Assembly (NCBI GenBank): GCA_020629815.1
Contig: JAHDCN010000031.1
Span: forward strand, 3,954 to 17,125
DNA: 13,172 bases
Source of the DNA: Verrucomicrobiota bacterium
GTDB lineage: Bacteria > Verrucomicrobiota > Verrucomicrobiia > Verrucomicrobiales > DEV007
Direction of reading: 5' to 3'
Shown: in pieces, positions 1 to 7,859 of the stretch
Layout of the letters: every line of letters starts with the position of its first letter
Numbering within the stretch: position 1 is the stretch's first letter
Notes under the pieces: model-generated
Told to the model about the DNA's origin: nothing
What the model saw: only the letters and a program-made list of their open reading frames with translations
Databases searched by the model: none
Translations under genes and position numbers: made by a program

Positions 1-420
1 ACAAATGGGACGCTGACGTTTAATCCGAATGGCACCTTCAACTATGTGCCGAACCCGAATTTTTCCGGAACAGATACTTTCACCTACCAATTCGATGATG
101 GTTGTCATCAATCGAATGTCGCCACTGTGACCATAACGGTGAATCCGGTGAATGACATCCCGGTTGCGAATGACGATGAGTATCATGCTCTCATTGGTGG
201 GCCGCCGATTATTATCGATGTGTTGCAAAACGATGTTGATGTCGATGGCTCGATTGACAGGTCTTCTATTGCCATTGCCGGTCTGCCGGCAGGTGCGGTT
301 GATCTGGGGAACGGATTTATCGAATACACACCGGGAGCGACTACCAGTTTCACCTACACGGTGATGGATGATCAGGGCGCTGTGGTGGCGGCACCGGCAA
401 CCGTTACAATCAATGTAACT
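1..420 (+). other. Cadherin-like / bacterial Ig-like domain pair (in the first gene)
   Basis: The first about 52 residues contain FNPNGTFNYVPNPNFSGTDT, the end of a cadherin-like tandem domain of the kind common in giant adhesins, cut by the window edge. A second such domain starts with IPVANDDEYHALIGG (157 onward) and has the DVLQNDVDVDG loop typical of Big_9 / cadherin_5 type domains; it ends near TVTINVT at about 420. The domains suggest that more Ig-like modules lie upstream. Family naming rests on motif memory, not on a profile search. Confidence 0.75.
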
Positions 421-3400
421 CCTGGTGTTTGTGTTGGCACAATCGACTACACAGCGGGAACTGTGGATATGGAATACGGGCCATTGGTTCCGGGAAGCAT
501 TCCACTGCCAAATGTGGACATTCAATTTGATCACAGTGGTATGGATCTGGAGGGCAATGAGGAAGCCCGTGCGTATACAGCATCGGATGAGGCCTATGTG
601 GCCATTCTTGCTCCGGATCTTGATTTGAATCTGGCTAAGGGAATTCTCGCTGTAAATACTCAGCGTCCCGGAGGGCAGATTTATGCTCAGGATGCGACCA
701 ATAATACCAATGATGGCCTCACTCCATCGGCTACAAATTTGCATGAAACTACGGACCCATGGGCGTGGTTCGGGCATCAGCATCACCTGAATAATCCGTT
801 TCACGATGGATCGGCGCCAGTCGCTGGAGACGGGGAAGATTCCCAGTTGCCCATCACTGGGCTTGGAACCAATGCGCCGACTGCTGGTGCGCCCGGCTAT
901 TTGAATCCTCAGGGAAATCTCAGTTCAACAGCGGCACCGGAAATGCTGGATGACTTGGAAGATGGCCCGCGGGATGCTTCCGGAAATTATACCGAAACTC
1001 TGGCAGGTATTAGTGGAACGGCTGTTAGCGCTGCGAACCCCGTTGTGCCAAGAACGGTGGAGTTTCAGGTGCAGTCGAAATTGAATGCCCACTATGTGGC
1101 TCAAGATCCATCGAACCATACAGAGGAAGTGATGATAATTCGCGACCTCGGTGGAGCCAACAAGGCTGCCAATGAAGGCTACCTCTATCTGGCCGGTATC
1201 GACACCACTGGCGATGGAGTTCCTGACCAACCTGGAGACGAAACTCATACGCCGATTGGTTTTATCAATTACGACACCGGTGCGGTCACCTTTGATAATA
1301 CCCTGTTCAATCAGGAGAACGAACAAGTTCAACTGGACTACGATTTTACCCGTAATCGGACCGCGGTGAACCCGAATCCGGTTCCGCCAGTTCACGACTT
1401 GCTGAATGGTCGTGGTACAGTCGAGGGTGAAGGAGCATCAACTGGTGATGATACAACAAGGGTAACGATCACAGCAGAGGATGGTGACATCCACACTGCC
1501 GGAACTTTCAATGTGACGGAAGATCAGCTTGATAGCGGAACCAGTACGGTAGATGCCGGAACTGTGGTGGCAACAATCAATGATCGCCATGGTGATATCG
1601 TTCTCACAGAAACCGGAGGCGGCGCTTTTGATGCCATCGAAGACGAATTTGGAAACGATATTTCTGCAGCAGTGAGACTGGATGCGAGTGTGATCAACTA
1701 TGCCTGGGCAGACGGTGGCAACTACACCTTCGAAACCACTGAATTACATTCCGTCACCGCGACCTACACGCAGATTCCAGCAGGGCATCCTTCCGGTGTG
1801 CCTCAGAATATTACCAGTGATTACCTTCACCCGGATGGAATTACTACAAATGCGAACGGATCTCTCGGTGGAATTACCAATTGGAACGGATTTATTGACC
1901 GCGATATTCTCAATACAGTCGGAGGAAATACTGATCTCGGTGTGGATGCCGGGGATGTGATCACCTACGGCATCGTTGTGGAAAATCTGGGATCTGATGA
2001 GGTCCACGATCTGCGAATCGACGACAGCATATTTGAAGGTGCCTGGACTCCAACTGGAGTCGCAGCGACCAGCACTGGTGGCACGGGCGAGACATGGTCG
2101 GCTGCGGAAGTCGACGGAGTCGGCAGCGTGAATCCCAATACCGCTTTGGGGCTTCCTGCAGCAGGAGCTCTGGTAGATGTGACTGCCTCCCTGCAAAGCT
2201 TGCTTAACCTGAATGTAACTCGCGGTGATGGAGCACCTGTCGATTTTACTGCTTTTTACAACCCGGCAACCGGTTCGATTGAGTTCGAAATTGGGGCTGA
2301 CGGCACACACAATGGAGCAACAGCTGATAACGATGGATTTGCTCTGGCCGGTGGCCGAACCAACCCCGGTGGCAATCTGGACAACCAGCTTGGAACAAAT
2401 GTGTTGATCATTACCTACGACGTAGAGCTGAACGATTCCTGGGAAGCTCTGGATCGGATGACCAACGTCGCGGAGGTGATGGAATACAGTTACCGTGACG
2501 GTGGCTCAGAAAATGGCAGCAATCTGGTTGGCAACGACAGGAATGCCGATGGCTCGGTTCCGGCAACTGCCGATAAGGAAGATCAAGGACTGCGAGACGA
2601 AGCAATTATTGAAGGTCGTTCCGCGGACGTAAATAAGATCCTTTTGTCTACCGACCAGGCATTTACCGATGATTATCGTGGCACAGAGGCTGGCTATGTT
2701 GATCAGCACAGTGCGCAGGCAGATCATGCCTACAACGGTGCCACTGATACCCAAACAGTCGGTGTCGATTCAGGCACAGATGTAGCAGTAGGTGAACAGG
2801 TGGTTTACGGGTTGATCGTGGAAGTTCCCGAAGGAACCATCAACGATTTGGAGATCATCGATACGTTGCCGCCTGGCCTGGAATTTATCAGTGCCCGGAT
2901 TGTGACTCAGCCATCTGATCTTACCTCCGCCAGTTACTCAGCGGCGAACTTGCAGGCGCAGAGTGCTCTGACCAGCACCGAATTTGACCTGCGTGCCGGA
3001 CGCGGTGGAGCAACGAGCTACGGAGGAACGGTGCCTACCATCGTCTCCGGTCCGACAGCAGGAGCGACGGGTAATCTAACCTTTGATCTTGGTAATCTGG
3101 TCAATGCCCATGATGCCAATCAGGACAATACTGCCATTGGTGGAATTGATACGATCACCGGTCATGAGTCCGGAACGGCGAGCCCGATTGAACTGAATAC
3201 CAACGTTGCTTCCAGTGAGCGTAACAACGTGTTTATGATTGAGATCACCACCCGTGTTCTCAATGACTTGGAATACAATCCAGCGACGAACGGTGCCAAC
3301 CCTGCGGCGACCGGCACTCCGGATATTCTGCCGGCAAACGGCGACCCGACCAATCCTGGAGTACCAGTGGATGCGACGGGTAGTCCGGCAGGAAATAATG

Positions 3401-6400
3401 ACGGTAGCGTTCTCGCCAACGGTGTCAGGCTGGAGTTTACCCACGGGGTAACGAATGCCACCGAAACGGTAAATTCCGACACTTCGGTAAATATTGAAAT
3501 CGTTGAGCCGAACCTGCAGATCACCAAGGTGCATAACGAGGCGGACAATGTAATCGAGTTAGGGAAAACAGTGACCTATACGGTGACCATCAGTCATACC
3601 GGATCCAGCACTTCGGACGCCTTCGATGTAAACTTGCTCGACAATATGTCTCTAAACAGCCTACTCGCTCAGAGTGGGGTGACTGGGACAGAGCAGGTGA
3701 CTTTGCAGAGTTTGAGTCTGACGTCAGTGCCGTCATATTTGTCGGCTGGCAACATCGTTACCGGAGGAGCGGCGGTAACGCCACCAGCGGGAACAACCAG
3801 TGCAACCAATCTGGCGACTGATACGATAGATCTGACATTTGACCGACTGGAGTTGGGTGATACGATCACCCTGCAATACGAGGTATTCATTGGCGGAACG
3901 GATGCTGCTGCTGATACGGCTATGGTTTCCGATGCCAACAATGCCGGAACCAATGCACCTACTTCCACGACTGATCCCGGACCGGATATTCGCAACCAGG
4001 CACTGCTCACCTACTACAGTGTCACCGACCTGACGAATGTGGAGGTTCGCGAGTATCAGACGGAAGCCACAGAAGATTTGGAAGTTGTGGTTCCAGACAT
4101 TGAATTGAATTTAGTAAAAGGCGTTCTGGCCGTTTCACCATTGCAGCCGGCCGGGCAGGATTTCACTGCTGATACGACAGGAAATATAACCAACCCGGCT
4201 GTCTCCGGAGGTGCAACAGGGCCCGGCGAAGACAACGTGTGGACCTCAGGCAGCGGAACGATTACCAGCGGTTTTCTTCACCCGAACCTAACCACCGGTG
4301 GATTGGAGTGGAACTCGGCAATTGATCGTAATGTCATCGATGGTACTACTGATATGGGTGTCGATGCCGGTGATCGGGTTACTTATGGTGTTTTCGTAGA
4401 GAATATCGGCAGCGACATTGCGCATGATATCAGAATCTCGGAGCAGATTGCACCGGGCGCTGATGGTGTAGTCGATGGAACGATCGATTTAAGCAGCATC
4501 CGCGTTTACAAAGGAAACGGAACTACACCGCTTGTTCTGGGAACCGATTATACAGTGACTGCTACCACCAATGGTTTTGATTTGGAACTGATTGATGAGG
4601 CAGTTGCCGGCGGACGTTCAACGTCCGGAGGAGCGGTTGATAACGCAACAGGAGACAACGTCATCTATCTCACTTACGACGTGGTGGTAGGAAATGGTTG
4701 GCAACCGGAAGACCGGGAAGACAACACCGCTACCATTACCCAGGTCAAAGCATCCGATAATGCGGCACTCAATCTTTTGGCACTGCCCGCTACGGTGTTT
4801 GAACAGGACCGGGGCAGCTTGACTGATTCCGCTTTTGTAGAGGGACGGAAACCTGTGCTGAATAAGGTAATTCTCTCAACGGATCAGGCGCATACCGGAG
4901 ATGCCCAGCACAACGCGGCGGCACCGCACAGTGCTACCAATACCGACGACAGCGGAACGGATGTTACTATCGGTGAGGAAATTTCATACGGTATTCTGAT
5001 CGAGATTCCCGAAGGGACCACGAACGATCTTGTCGTAACTGATCTCCTGCCCGCCGGCTTGGAATTTCTCAGTGCTTATGTAGTGCAAACTGCTGCGGAT
5101 ATTCCAGCGGATGCGACCTACACCGCAACTGAGGTGGGAACTCAAAGCGGACTGACATCAACACCTTTTGATCCGGCCGGGGTGACTGCCTATGCAGGCG
5201 GAGGACTCCTGGACTTCACAGGGCCGGCTGCAGGTGCCACCGGGGCGTTGGTATTTGATTTCGGTCAGGAAATCAATTTGCCTGAATCACCTACGGGAGA
5301 TTTCGCCAGCCGTTCCAACAACACTTTCATGCTGGTGATCAATGCCCGCGTCTTGAACGGTGTCGATGATATCGACAGCCTGTTGCAAAACATGGGTATG
5401 GCAGTGGATACCGCAGGTAGCGGAGCCGATATAGTCGGGGATGGAACTGAACCATTCAACGAAGGACTGACAGGTTCGACTTTGCAGAACACCGTATCAT
5501 TGACCTACACGGAAGGCTTCGATGTGCTGGACGATGGAATTCTTTCTACGAAGACGGTAGTTTCGGAGACCTCGGTTACTGTCGATCTGGTCGAGCCGGA
5601 GTTGGATGTAGATAAGTTTGTTTCCAACGGCGGCAACTCCTCGATGCAGACTTTTTACAGTCTCAATGATGATGGTGTGGTAACCACACTGGACGACGGA
5701 ACGGCCTTTGGTGGTGGTGTGGATACTGATGGAGACGGCACGGTGAATGACTTCACTGTTGCGGGTCTCGGAGAAACTCTCGTCTACCGGGTGGAATTCG
5801 GCCATACCGGAAACTCCACCTCTGATGCCTTCGATGTGCGCGTCCACGACGTTATCGACAATATGGCTGCGGATGGTTTTGGTTCGATTGTTCCCGGTTC
5901 GGTTGTGATTATTGATACCGTAACCAATCTGCCGGTCACGACTGGCTTCACCGACAACAGCACTGGCAGTGTGGTTGACGTTACGATTGATCAACTGGCC
6001 CTCGGTCAGCGTTATGCTGTGGAGTTCCTGGTTCAGTTGACTACTGATCCAGCGTTGCTCCTCGAGCGTGGCGGTCCGGACGGGATTGATATTCTCAATA
6101 CTGTGGATCTGGAATACTACTCGATTGCCGATAACGGTGGCGATGTCGGAGTAGCGGGTGATGACAAAGTTGAAAGGCGCGGGCGGATTGTTCGCGATGC
6201 TGCGGAAGTTTCCGTTGTCGCACCTGATCTCAACATTACGAAGAACGATGACATTCAGGATAGAATTCTGGGTGAAGAGTATACTTACAATCTGAATTGG
6301 AGTGCTCAGGCTAATCACGATTCCGGTGGCTTTACTGAGGCAGGCGGACCGGCACTCAATGTAGTGGTCACCGACTTACTTCCGGCGGAACTCACTTTTG

Positions 6401-7623
6401 TTTCATCGAATGTAACCCCGGTTTCGGTCACGGTTCTGCCATCCGGTGAAACCGAAATCGTTTGGAACCTCGGTGATATGCCGGGAGGAACTTCCGGTGT
6501 TATCGAGGTCGATGTGGTGGTGAATGCGGATCTTCCATCCGGTTTCCACGAAATCATCAACAACGTTTCGATCGGCAACGATATTGCGGAGACGGAATCC
6601 GTCGATAATGCCGATATTGATATCGACAACATTACCATTCACCCTGACCTCTTTATCACTAAGAACGATGGCGTCCAGGCTCGCGAACCGGGAGAGGAAT
6701 ACAACTATACGCTGAACTTTGGAAACCAGGAGTTTCTGGATGATGGGACAACTCCTGCTGGTCCGGCGACCAACACAGTGATCACGGACACTTTGCCGCC
6801 GGAATTGATTTTCCAATCGCTAACCGTGGAAATCAATGGGGTTGCCGTTGCAGTGACGCCAACAATAACAATGCTGCCTGACGGCTCCACTCAGATCACC
6901 GTAAATCTGGGAACTCTGAATGCCGGAGACATCGGTCAGTTGGTAATGACTGTGATGGTAAATCCAGAGCTGCCGAATGGCGAGTATTCCATTGTGAATA
7001 CGGTTTCCATTGCAACTGACGATGTGGAGCTGGATACCCAGGATAACGCTGATTTGGACGAAGACTTTATGGTCGTCGACAATGTGCTGTTCTTCGGCGG
7101 TTCCGACATCATGCAAGGCTTCCGCTTCATTGAGAGGCAGTTCGAAGAAGAAGAGGACGAGGATTTGCCAATCCTGACTCTTATGCCGATCTACTCAGGA
7201 ACTGCCGACCCGGGCACTACGCTGCGGATTCGGATTCTTGGCGGCACCGGTGAATCGATTCCTGGAGGTGATCAGACGGTGGTTGCGGATGTGGGCGGAA
7301 ACTGGCTCGCAACCTTCCCGGCATTGGTCCTGATGGATGGACCCCATACGATTGTCGTGGAGCAAACTCCACCTGTTTGGAACCTAAGTAATGATAGACA
7401 CGGCTTCAACATGCGGACCTATTTTGCTCCGGGCATCAGCCCGACTCACTCTCAGACGGAGGCGCTGGATGTCGGCAATGTTCTGGCCAGAAGGCTCTCC
7501 GGGGTTGTAGTCGACTCGATGAGTAGCGGTGATAGCGACGGTGCGAGTCACTCCAACGTCGATTGGCGACTGGGTAACTACGAGCGCTTCGTTCAGTCTG
7601 GCATTGGTGGGGTTCTCAAGTAG
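1..7623 (+). CDS. Giant DUF11/cadherin-like repeat surface protein, C-terminal part (5' end outside window)
   Basis: The frame is open from base 1 to TAG at 7621, giving 2540 residues; the true start lies upstream, so the GTG at 46 should not be taken as the start. Domain order by residue from the window edge: cadherin-like/Ig-like modules 1-140; a composite super-repeat 205-1364 and its second copy 1365-2072; two DUF11-like domains 2073-2355; acidic linker with EEEEDED near 2382-2388; Ig-like module about 2396-2460; tail to 2540 ending GGVLK. Repeat domains open with a Lys strand (213, 879, 1176, 1373, 1622, 1872, 2081, 2221) and close with an Asn-containing strand, as in DUF11 and isopeptide D2 folds. 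I see only two Cys (residues 35 and 144) and no membrane segment, LPXTG or PEP-CTERM tail. This composition fits an exported structural or adhesive stalk; no catalytic motif is visible. The downstream gene is a paralogue in its A and C modules. The general class is fairly sure, the specific function unknown. Confidence 0.93.
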   Translation, partial: TNGTLTFNPNGTFNYVPNPNFSGTDTFTYQFDDGCHQSNVATVTITVNPVNDIPVANDDEYHALIGGPPIIIDVLQNDVDVDGSIDRSSIAIAGLPAGAVDLGNGFIEYTPGATTSFTYTVMDDQGAVVAAPATVTINVTPGVCVGTIDYTAGTVDMEYGPLVPGSIPLPNVDIQFDHSGMDLEGNEEARAYTASDEAYVAILAPDLDLNLAKGILAVNTQRPGGQIYAQDATNNTNDGLTPSATNLHETTDPWAWFGHQHHLNNPFHDGSAPVAGDGEDSQLPITGLGTNAPTAGAPGYLNPQGNLSSTAAPEMLDDLEDGPRDASGNYTETLAGISGTAVSAANPVVPRTVEFQVQSKLNAHYVAQDPSNHTEEVMIIRDLGGANKAANEGYLYLAGIDTTGDGVPDQPGDETHTPIGFINYDTGAVTFDNTLFNQENEQVQLDYDFTRNRTAVNPNPVPPVHDLLNGRGTVEGEGASTGDDTTRVTITAEDGDIHTAGTFNVTEDQLDSGTSTVDAGTVVATINDRHGDIVLTETGGGAFDAIEDEFGNDISAAVRLDASVINYAWADGGNYTFETTELHSVTATYTQIPAGHPSGVPQNITSDYLHPDGITTNANGSLGGITNWNGFIDRDILNTVGGNTDLGVDAGDVITYGIVVENLGSDEVHDLRIDDSIFEGAWTPTGVAATSTGGTGETWSAAEVDGVGSVNPNTALGLPAAGALVDVTASLQSLLNLNVTRGDGAPVDFTAFYNPATGSIEFEIGADGTHNGATADNDGFALAGGRTNPGGNLDNQLGTNVLIITYDVELNDSWEALDRMTNVAEVMEYSYRDGGSENGSNLVGNDRNADGSVPATADKEDQGLRDEAIIEGRSADVNKILLSTDQAFTDDYRGTEAGYVDQHSAQADHAYNGATDTQTVGVDSGTDVAVGEQVVYGLIVEVPEGTINDLEIIDTLPPGLEFISARIVTQPSDLTSASYSAANLQAQSALTSTEFDLRAGRGGATSYGGTVPTIVSGPTAGATGNLTFDLGNLVNAHDANQDNTAIGGIDTITGHESGTASPIELNTNVASSERNNVFMIEITTRVLNDLEYNPATNGANPAATGTPDILPANGDPTNPGVPVDATGSPAGNNDGSVLANGVRLEFTHGVTNATETVNSDTSVNIEIVEPNLQITKVHNEADNVIELGKTVTYTVTISHTGSSTSDAFDVNLLDNMSLNSLLAQSGVTGTEQVTLQSLSLTSVPSYLSAGNIVTGGAAVTPPAGTTSATNLATDTIDLTFDRLELGDTITLQYEVFIGGTDAAADTAMVSDANNAGTNAPTSTTDPGPDIRNQALLTYYSVTDLTNVEVREYQTEATEDLEVVVPDIELNLVKGVLAVSPLQPAGQDFTADTTGNITNPAVSGGATGPGEDNVWTSGSGTITSGFLHPNLTTGGLEWNSAIDRNVIDGTTDMGVDAGDRVTYGVFVENIGSDIAHDIRISEQIAPGADGVVDGTIDLSSIRVYKGNGTTPLVLGTDYTVTATTNGFDLELIDEAVAGGRSTSGGAVDNATGDNVIYLTYDVVVGNGWQPEDREDNTATITQVKASDNAALNLLALPATVFEQDRGSLTDSAFVEGRKPVLNKVILSTDQAHTGDAQHNAAAPHSATNTDDSGTDVTIGEEISYGILIEIPEGTTNDLVVTDLLPAGLEFLSAYVVQTAADIPADATYTATEVGTQSGLTSTPFDPAGVTAYAGGGLLDFTGPAAGATGALVFDFGQEINLPESPTGDFASRSNNTFMLVINARVLNGVDDIDSLLQNMGMAVDTAGSGADIVGDGTEPFNEGLTGSTLQNTVSLTYTEGFDVLDDGILSTKTVVSETSVTVDLVEPELDVDKFVSNGGNSSMQTFYSLNDDGVVTTLDDGTAFGGGVDTDGDGTVNDFTVAGLGETLVYRVEFGHTGNSTSDAFDVRVHDVIDNMAADGFGSIVPGSVVIIDTVTNLPVTTGFTDNSTGSVVDVTIDQLALGQRYAVEFLVQLTTDPALLLERGGPDGIDILNTVDLEYYSIADNGGDVGVAGDDKVERRGRIVRDAAEVSVVAPDLNITKNDDIQDRILGEEYTYNLNWSAQANHDSGGFTEAGGPALNVVVTDLLPAELTFVSSNVTPVSVTVLPSGETEIVWNLGDMPGGTSGVIEVDVVVNADLPSGFHEIINNVSIGNDIAETESVDNADIDIDNITIHPDLFITKNDGVQAREPGEEYNYTLNFGNQEFLDDGTTPAGPATNTVITDTLPPELIFQSLTVEINGVAVAVTPTITMLPDGSTQITVNLGTLNAGDIGQLVMTVMVNPELPNGEYSIVNTVSIATDDVELDTQDNADLDEDFMVVDNVLFFGGSDIMQGFRFIERQFEEEEDEDLPILTLMPIYSGTADPGTTLRIRILGGTGESIPGGDQTVVADVGGNWLATFPALVLMDGPHTIVVEQTPPVWNLSNDRHGFNMRTYFAPGISPTHSQTEALDVGNVLARRLSGVVVDSMSSGDSDGASHSNVDWRLGNYERFVQSGIGGVLK
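613..4092 (+). repeat. Composite super-repeat, copy 1 (modules A1, C1, D1)
   Basis: Three module types occur in fixed order. A1 starts at LNLAKGILAV (Lys at 637) and later carries GVDAGDVITYGIVVENLGS and an ALAGGRTNPGGNLDN region, closing near TNVAEV (2461). C1 starts at VNKILLSTDQAF (Lys at 2635) and carries VPEGTINDL, LPPGLEFISA and GPTAGATGNLTFDLG. D1 starts at LQITKVHN (Lys at 3526) and carries HTGSSTSDAFDV (3595-3630), closing near RNQALLTYYS. All three resemble DUF11 / isopeptide-type beta-sandwiches. A1 is about 417 residues longer than A2 because of a large insert. Confidence 0.8.
805..1815 (+). other. Large insert inside module A1 of the first gene
   Basis: Relative to A2, and largely relative to the A module of the second gene, module A1 holds roughly 330 extra residues before it resumes at SDYLHPDGITT (1816). 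The insert has its own beta-strand rhythm: a GFINYDTGAVTF strand pair at 1258-1293 followed by VQLDYDF, and an INYAWADGGNYTF stretch at 1693 followed by VTATYTQ. These resemble the earlier GTIDYTAGTVDMEY at 436-477. A DTTGDGVPD loop at 1201-1227 looks calcium-binding. It probably forms one or two extra beta domains nested in the A module. Boundaries are approximate. Confidence 0.55.
4093..6216 (+). repeat. Composite super-repeat, copy 2 (modules A2, C2, D2)
   Basis: The same order recurs: A2 from LNLVKGVLAV (Lys at 4117) with GVDAGDRVTYGVFVENIGS; C2 from LNKVILSTDQAH (Lys at 4864) with IPEGTTNDL, LPAGLEFLSA and GPAAGATGALVFDFG; D2 from LDVDKFVSN (Lys at 5614) with HTGNSTSDAFDV (5803-5838), closing at LNTVDLEYYS. 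A2 is about 249 residues, much shorter than A1. D2 instead carries an extra Asp/Gly-rich calcium-type loop (DTDGDGTVND, 5722-5751). DNA identity to copy 1 is clearly lower than protein similarity, so the duplication is not recent. Confidence 0.8.
6217..7065 (+). repeat. Two tandem DUF11-like domains (E1, E2)
   Basis: E1 begins APDLNITKNDDIQ (Lys at 6241) and E2 begins HPDLFITKNDGVQ (Lys at 6661), an offset of exactly 420 bases (140 residues). Both show GEEY.Y.L.., a V.TD.LP.EL.F strand, a (W/V)NLG loop and a closing N.VSI strand (near 6562 and 6997). This is the standard DUF11 pattern found in tandem in bacterial surface proteins. They are the last repeat units before the C-terminal module. 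Confidence 0.8.
7066..7620 (+). other. C-terminal acidic linker, Ig-like module and tail of the first gene
   Basis: After the DUF11 pair the sequence changes: an aromatic stretch (FRFIERQF), seven acidic residues (7144-7164), then an Ig-like module with YSGTADPGTTLRIRI, VADVGGNWLATFPALVL and HTIVVEQTPP, followed by FNMRTYFAPGISP (7405 onward) and a tail ending VQSGIGGVLK. From memory, an ending with GGNWL..FP and NMRTYF.P motifs recurs in LEPR-type giant proteins, which would support membership of that family, but this needs a profile search. No known sorting signal is present, so this may itself be the anchoring or export module. Confidence 0.55.
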
Positions 7624-7651
7624 CTCCATCTTTCAGTAGCGATTTACGAAG

Positions 7652-7682
7652 AAAGCCGCCCTTGTAAAAGGGCGGCTTTTTT
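7652..7682 (+). terminator. Intrinsic (rho-independent) terminator of the first gene
   Basis: A perfect 12-base-pair stem (7652-7663 with 7668-7679), with GC-rich core GCCGCCC/GGGCGGC and a GTAA tetraloop of the GNRA kind, runs into six T (7677-7682). It starts 28 bases after the TAG stop. It should end transcription of the first gene and implies that the second gene has its own promoter. Confidence 0.93.
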
Positions 7683-7693
7683 GTAATCACTAA

Positions 7694-7731
7694 AAAATTG
7701 CTTAAATGTGAGAAATGTGTCAAAATTGCTT
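7694..7731 (+). repeat. Short direct repeats in the intergenic region
   Basis: AAAATTGCTT occurs at 7694-7703 and again at 7722-7731, 28 bases apart. Between them AAATGTG occurs twice, at 7704-7710 and 7713-7719, 9 bases apart. Such paired repeats just after a terminator could be a regulator binding site for the second gene, but AT-rich DNA makes short chance repeats likely. Confidence 0.35.
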
Positions 7732-7764
7732 GCCACTTTTGCGATTTTTTTGCAAACTTAAGCT

Positions 7765-7804
7765 GCTTCGTGAATTTCCTGCATGGTGTTCATGAAGCTT
7801 TTTT
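7765..7804 (+). terminator. Second hairpin with T-run: back-up terminator or leader attenuator
   Basis: Arms 7765-7774 and 7789-7798 pair over 10 bases with one G-U pair, enclose a 14-base loop, and are followed by six T (7799-7804). The form is terminator-like but weaker than the first. If a promoter lies between 7683 and 7765 it could act as an attenuator; if the promoter lies at about 7830-7859 it only backs up the first terminator. Confidence 0.4.
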
Positions 7805-7818
7805 CTATTCACCTTTAT

Positions 7819-7831
7819 CCCCCCCTTTTTT
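7819..7831 (+). repeat. C7T6 homopolymer tract before the second gene
   Basis: Seven C (7819-7825) are followed directly by six T (7826-7831), about 120 bases before the start of the second gene and directly abutting the candidate -35 element. Homopolymer tracts of this length can vary by slipped-strand mispairing; placed next to a promoter, a length change could alter expression. Confidence 0.5.
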
Positions 7832-7859
7832 GCCGATAGCACCATCTTCGCTCTATACC
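7830..7859 (+). promoter_or_regulatory. Candidate sigma-70-like promoter for the second gene
   Basis: TTGCCG (7830-7835) and TATACC (7854-7859) each match the consensus at four of six positions and are spaced by 18 bases. Transcription would start near 7866 and leave a leader of about 80 bases. The match is weak; it is listed because the strong terminator upstream demands a promoter in this gap and I find no better one. Confidence 0.3.

Noticed and set aside
5497..6318. 273-codon reading frame on the minus strand inside the first gene
   Set aside because: It lies fully antisense to a well-supported DUF11-like region, has no recognisable domain, and long antisense frames are common in genes with this codon use.
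46..7623. GTG at 46 as the start of the first gene
   Set aside because: The same frame is open to base 1 and codes for the preceding strand of a cadherin-like domain (NGTLTFNPNGTFNYV), so 46 lies inside a domain and the true start is upstream of the window.
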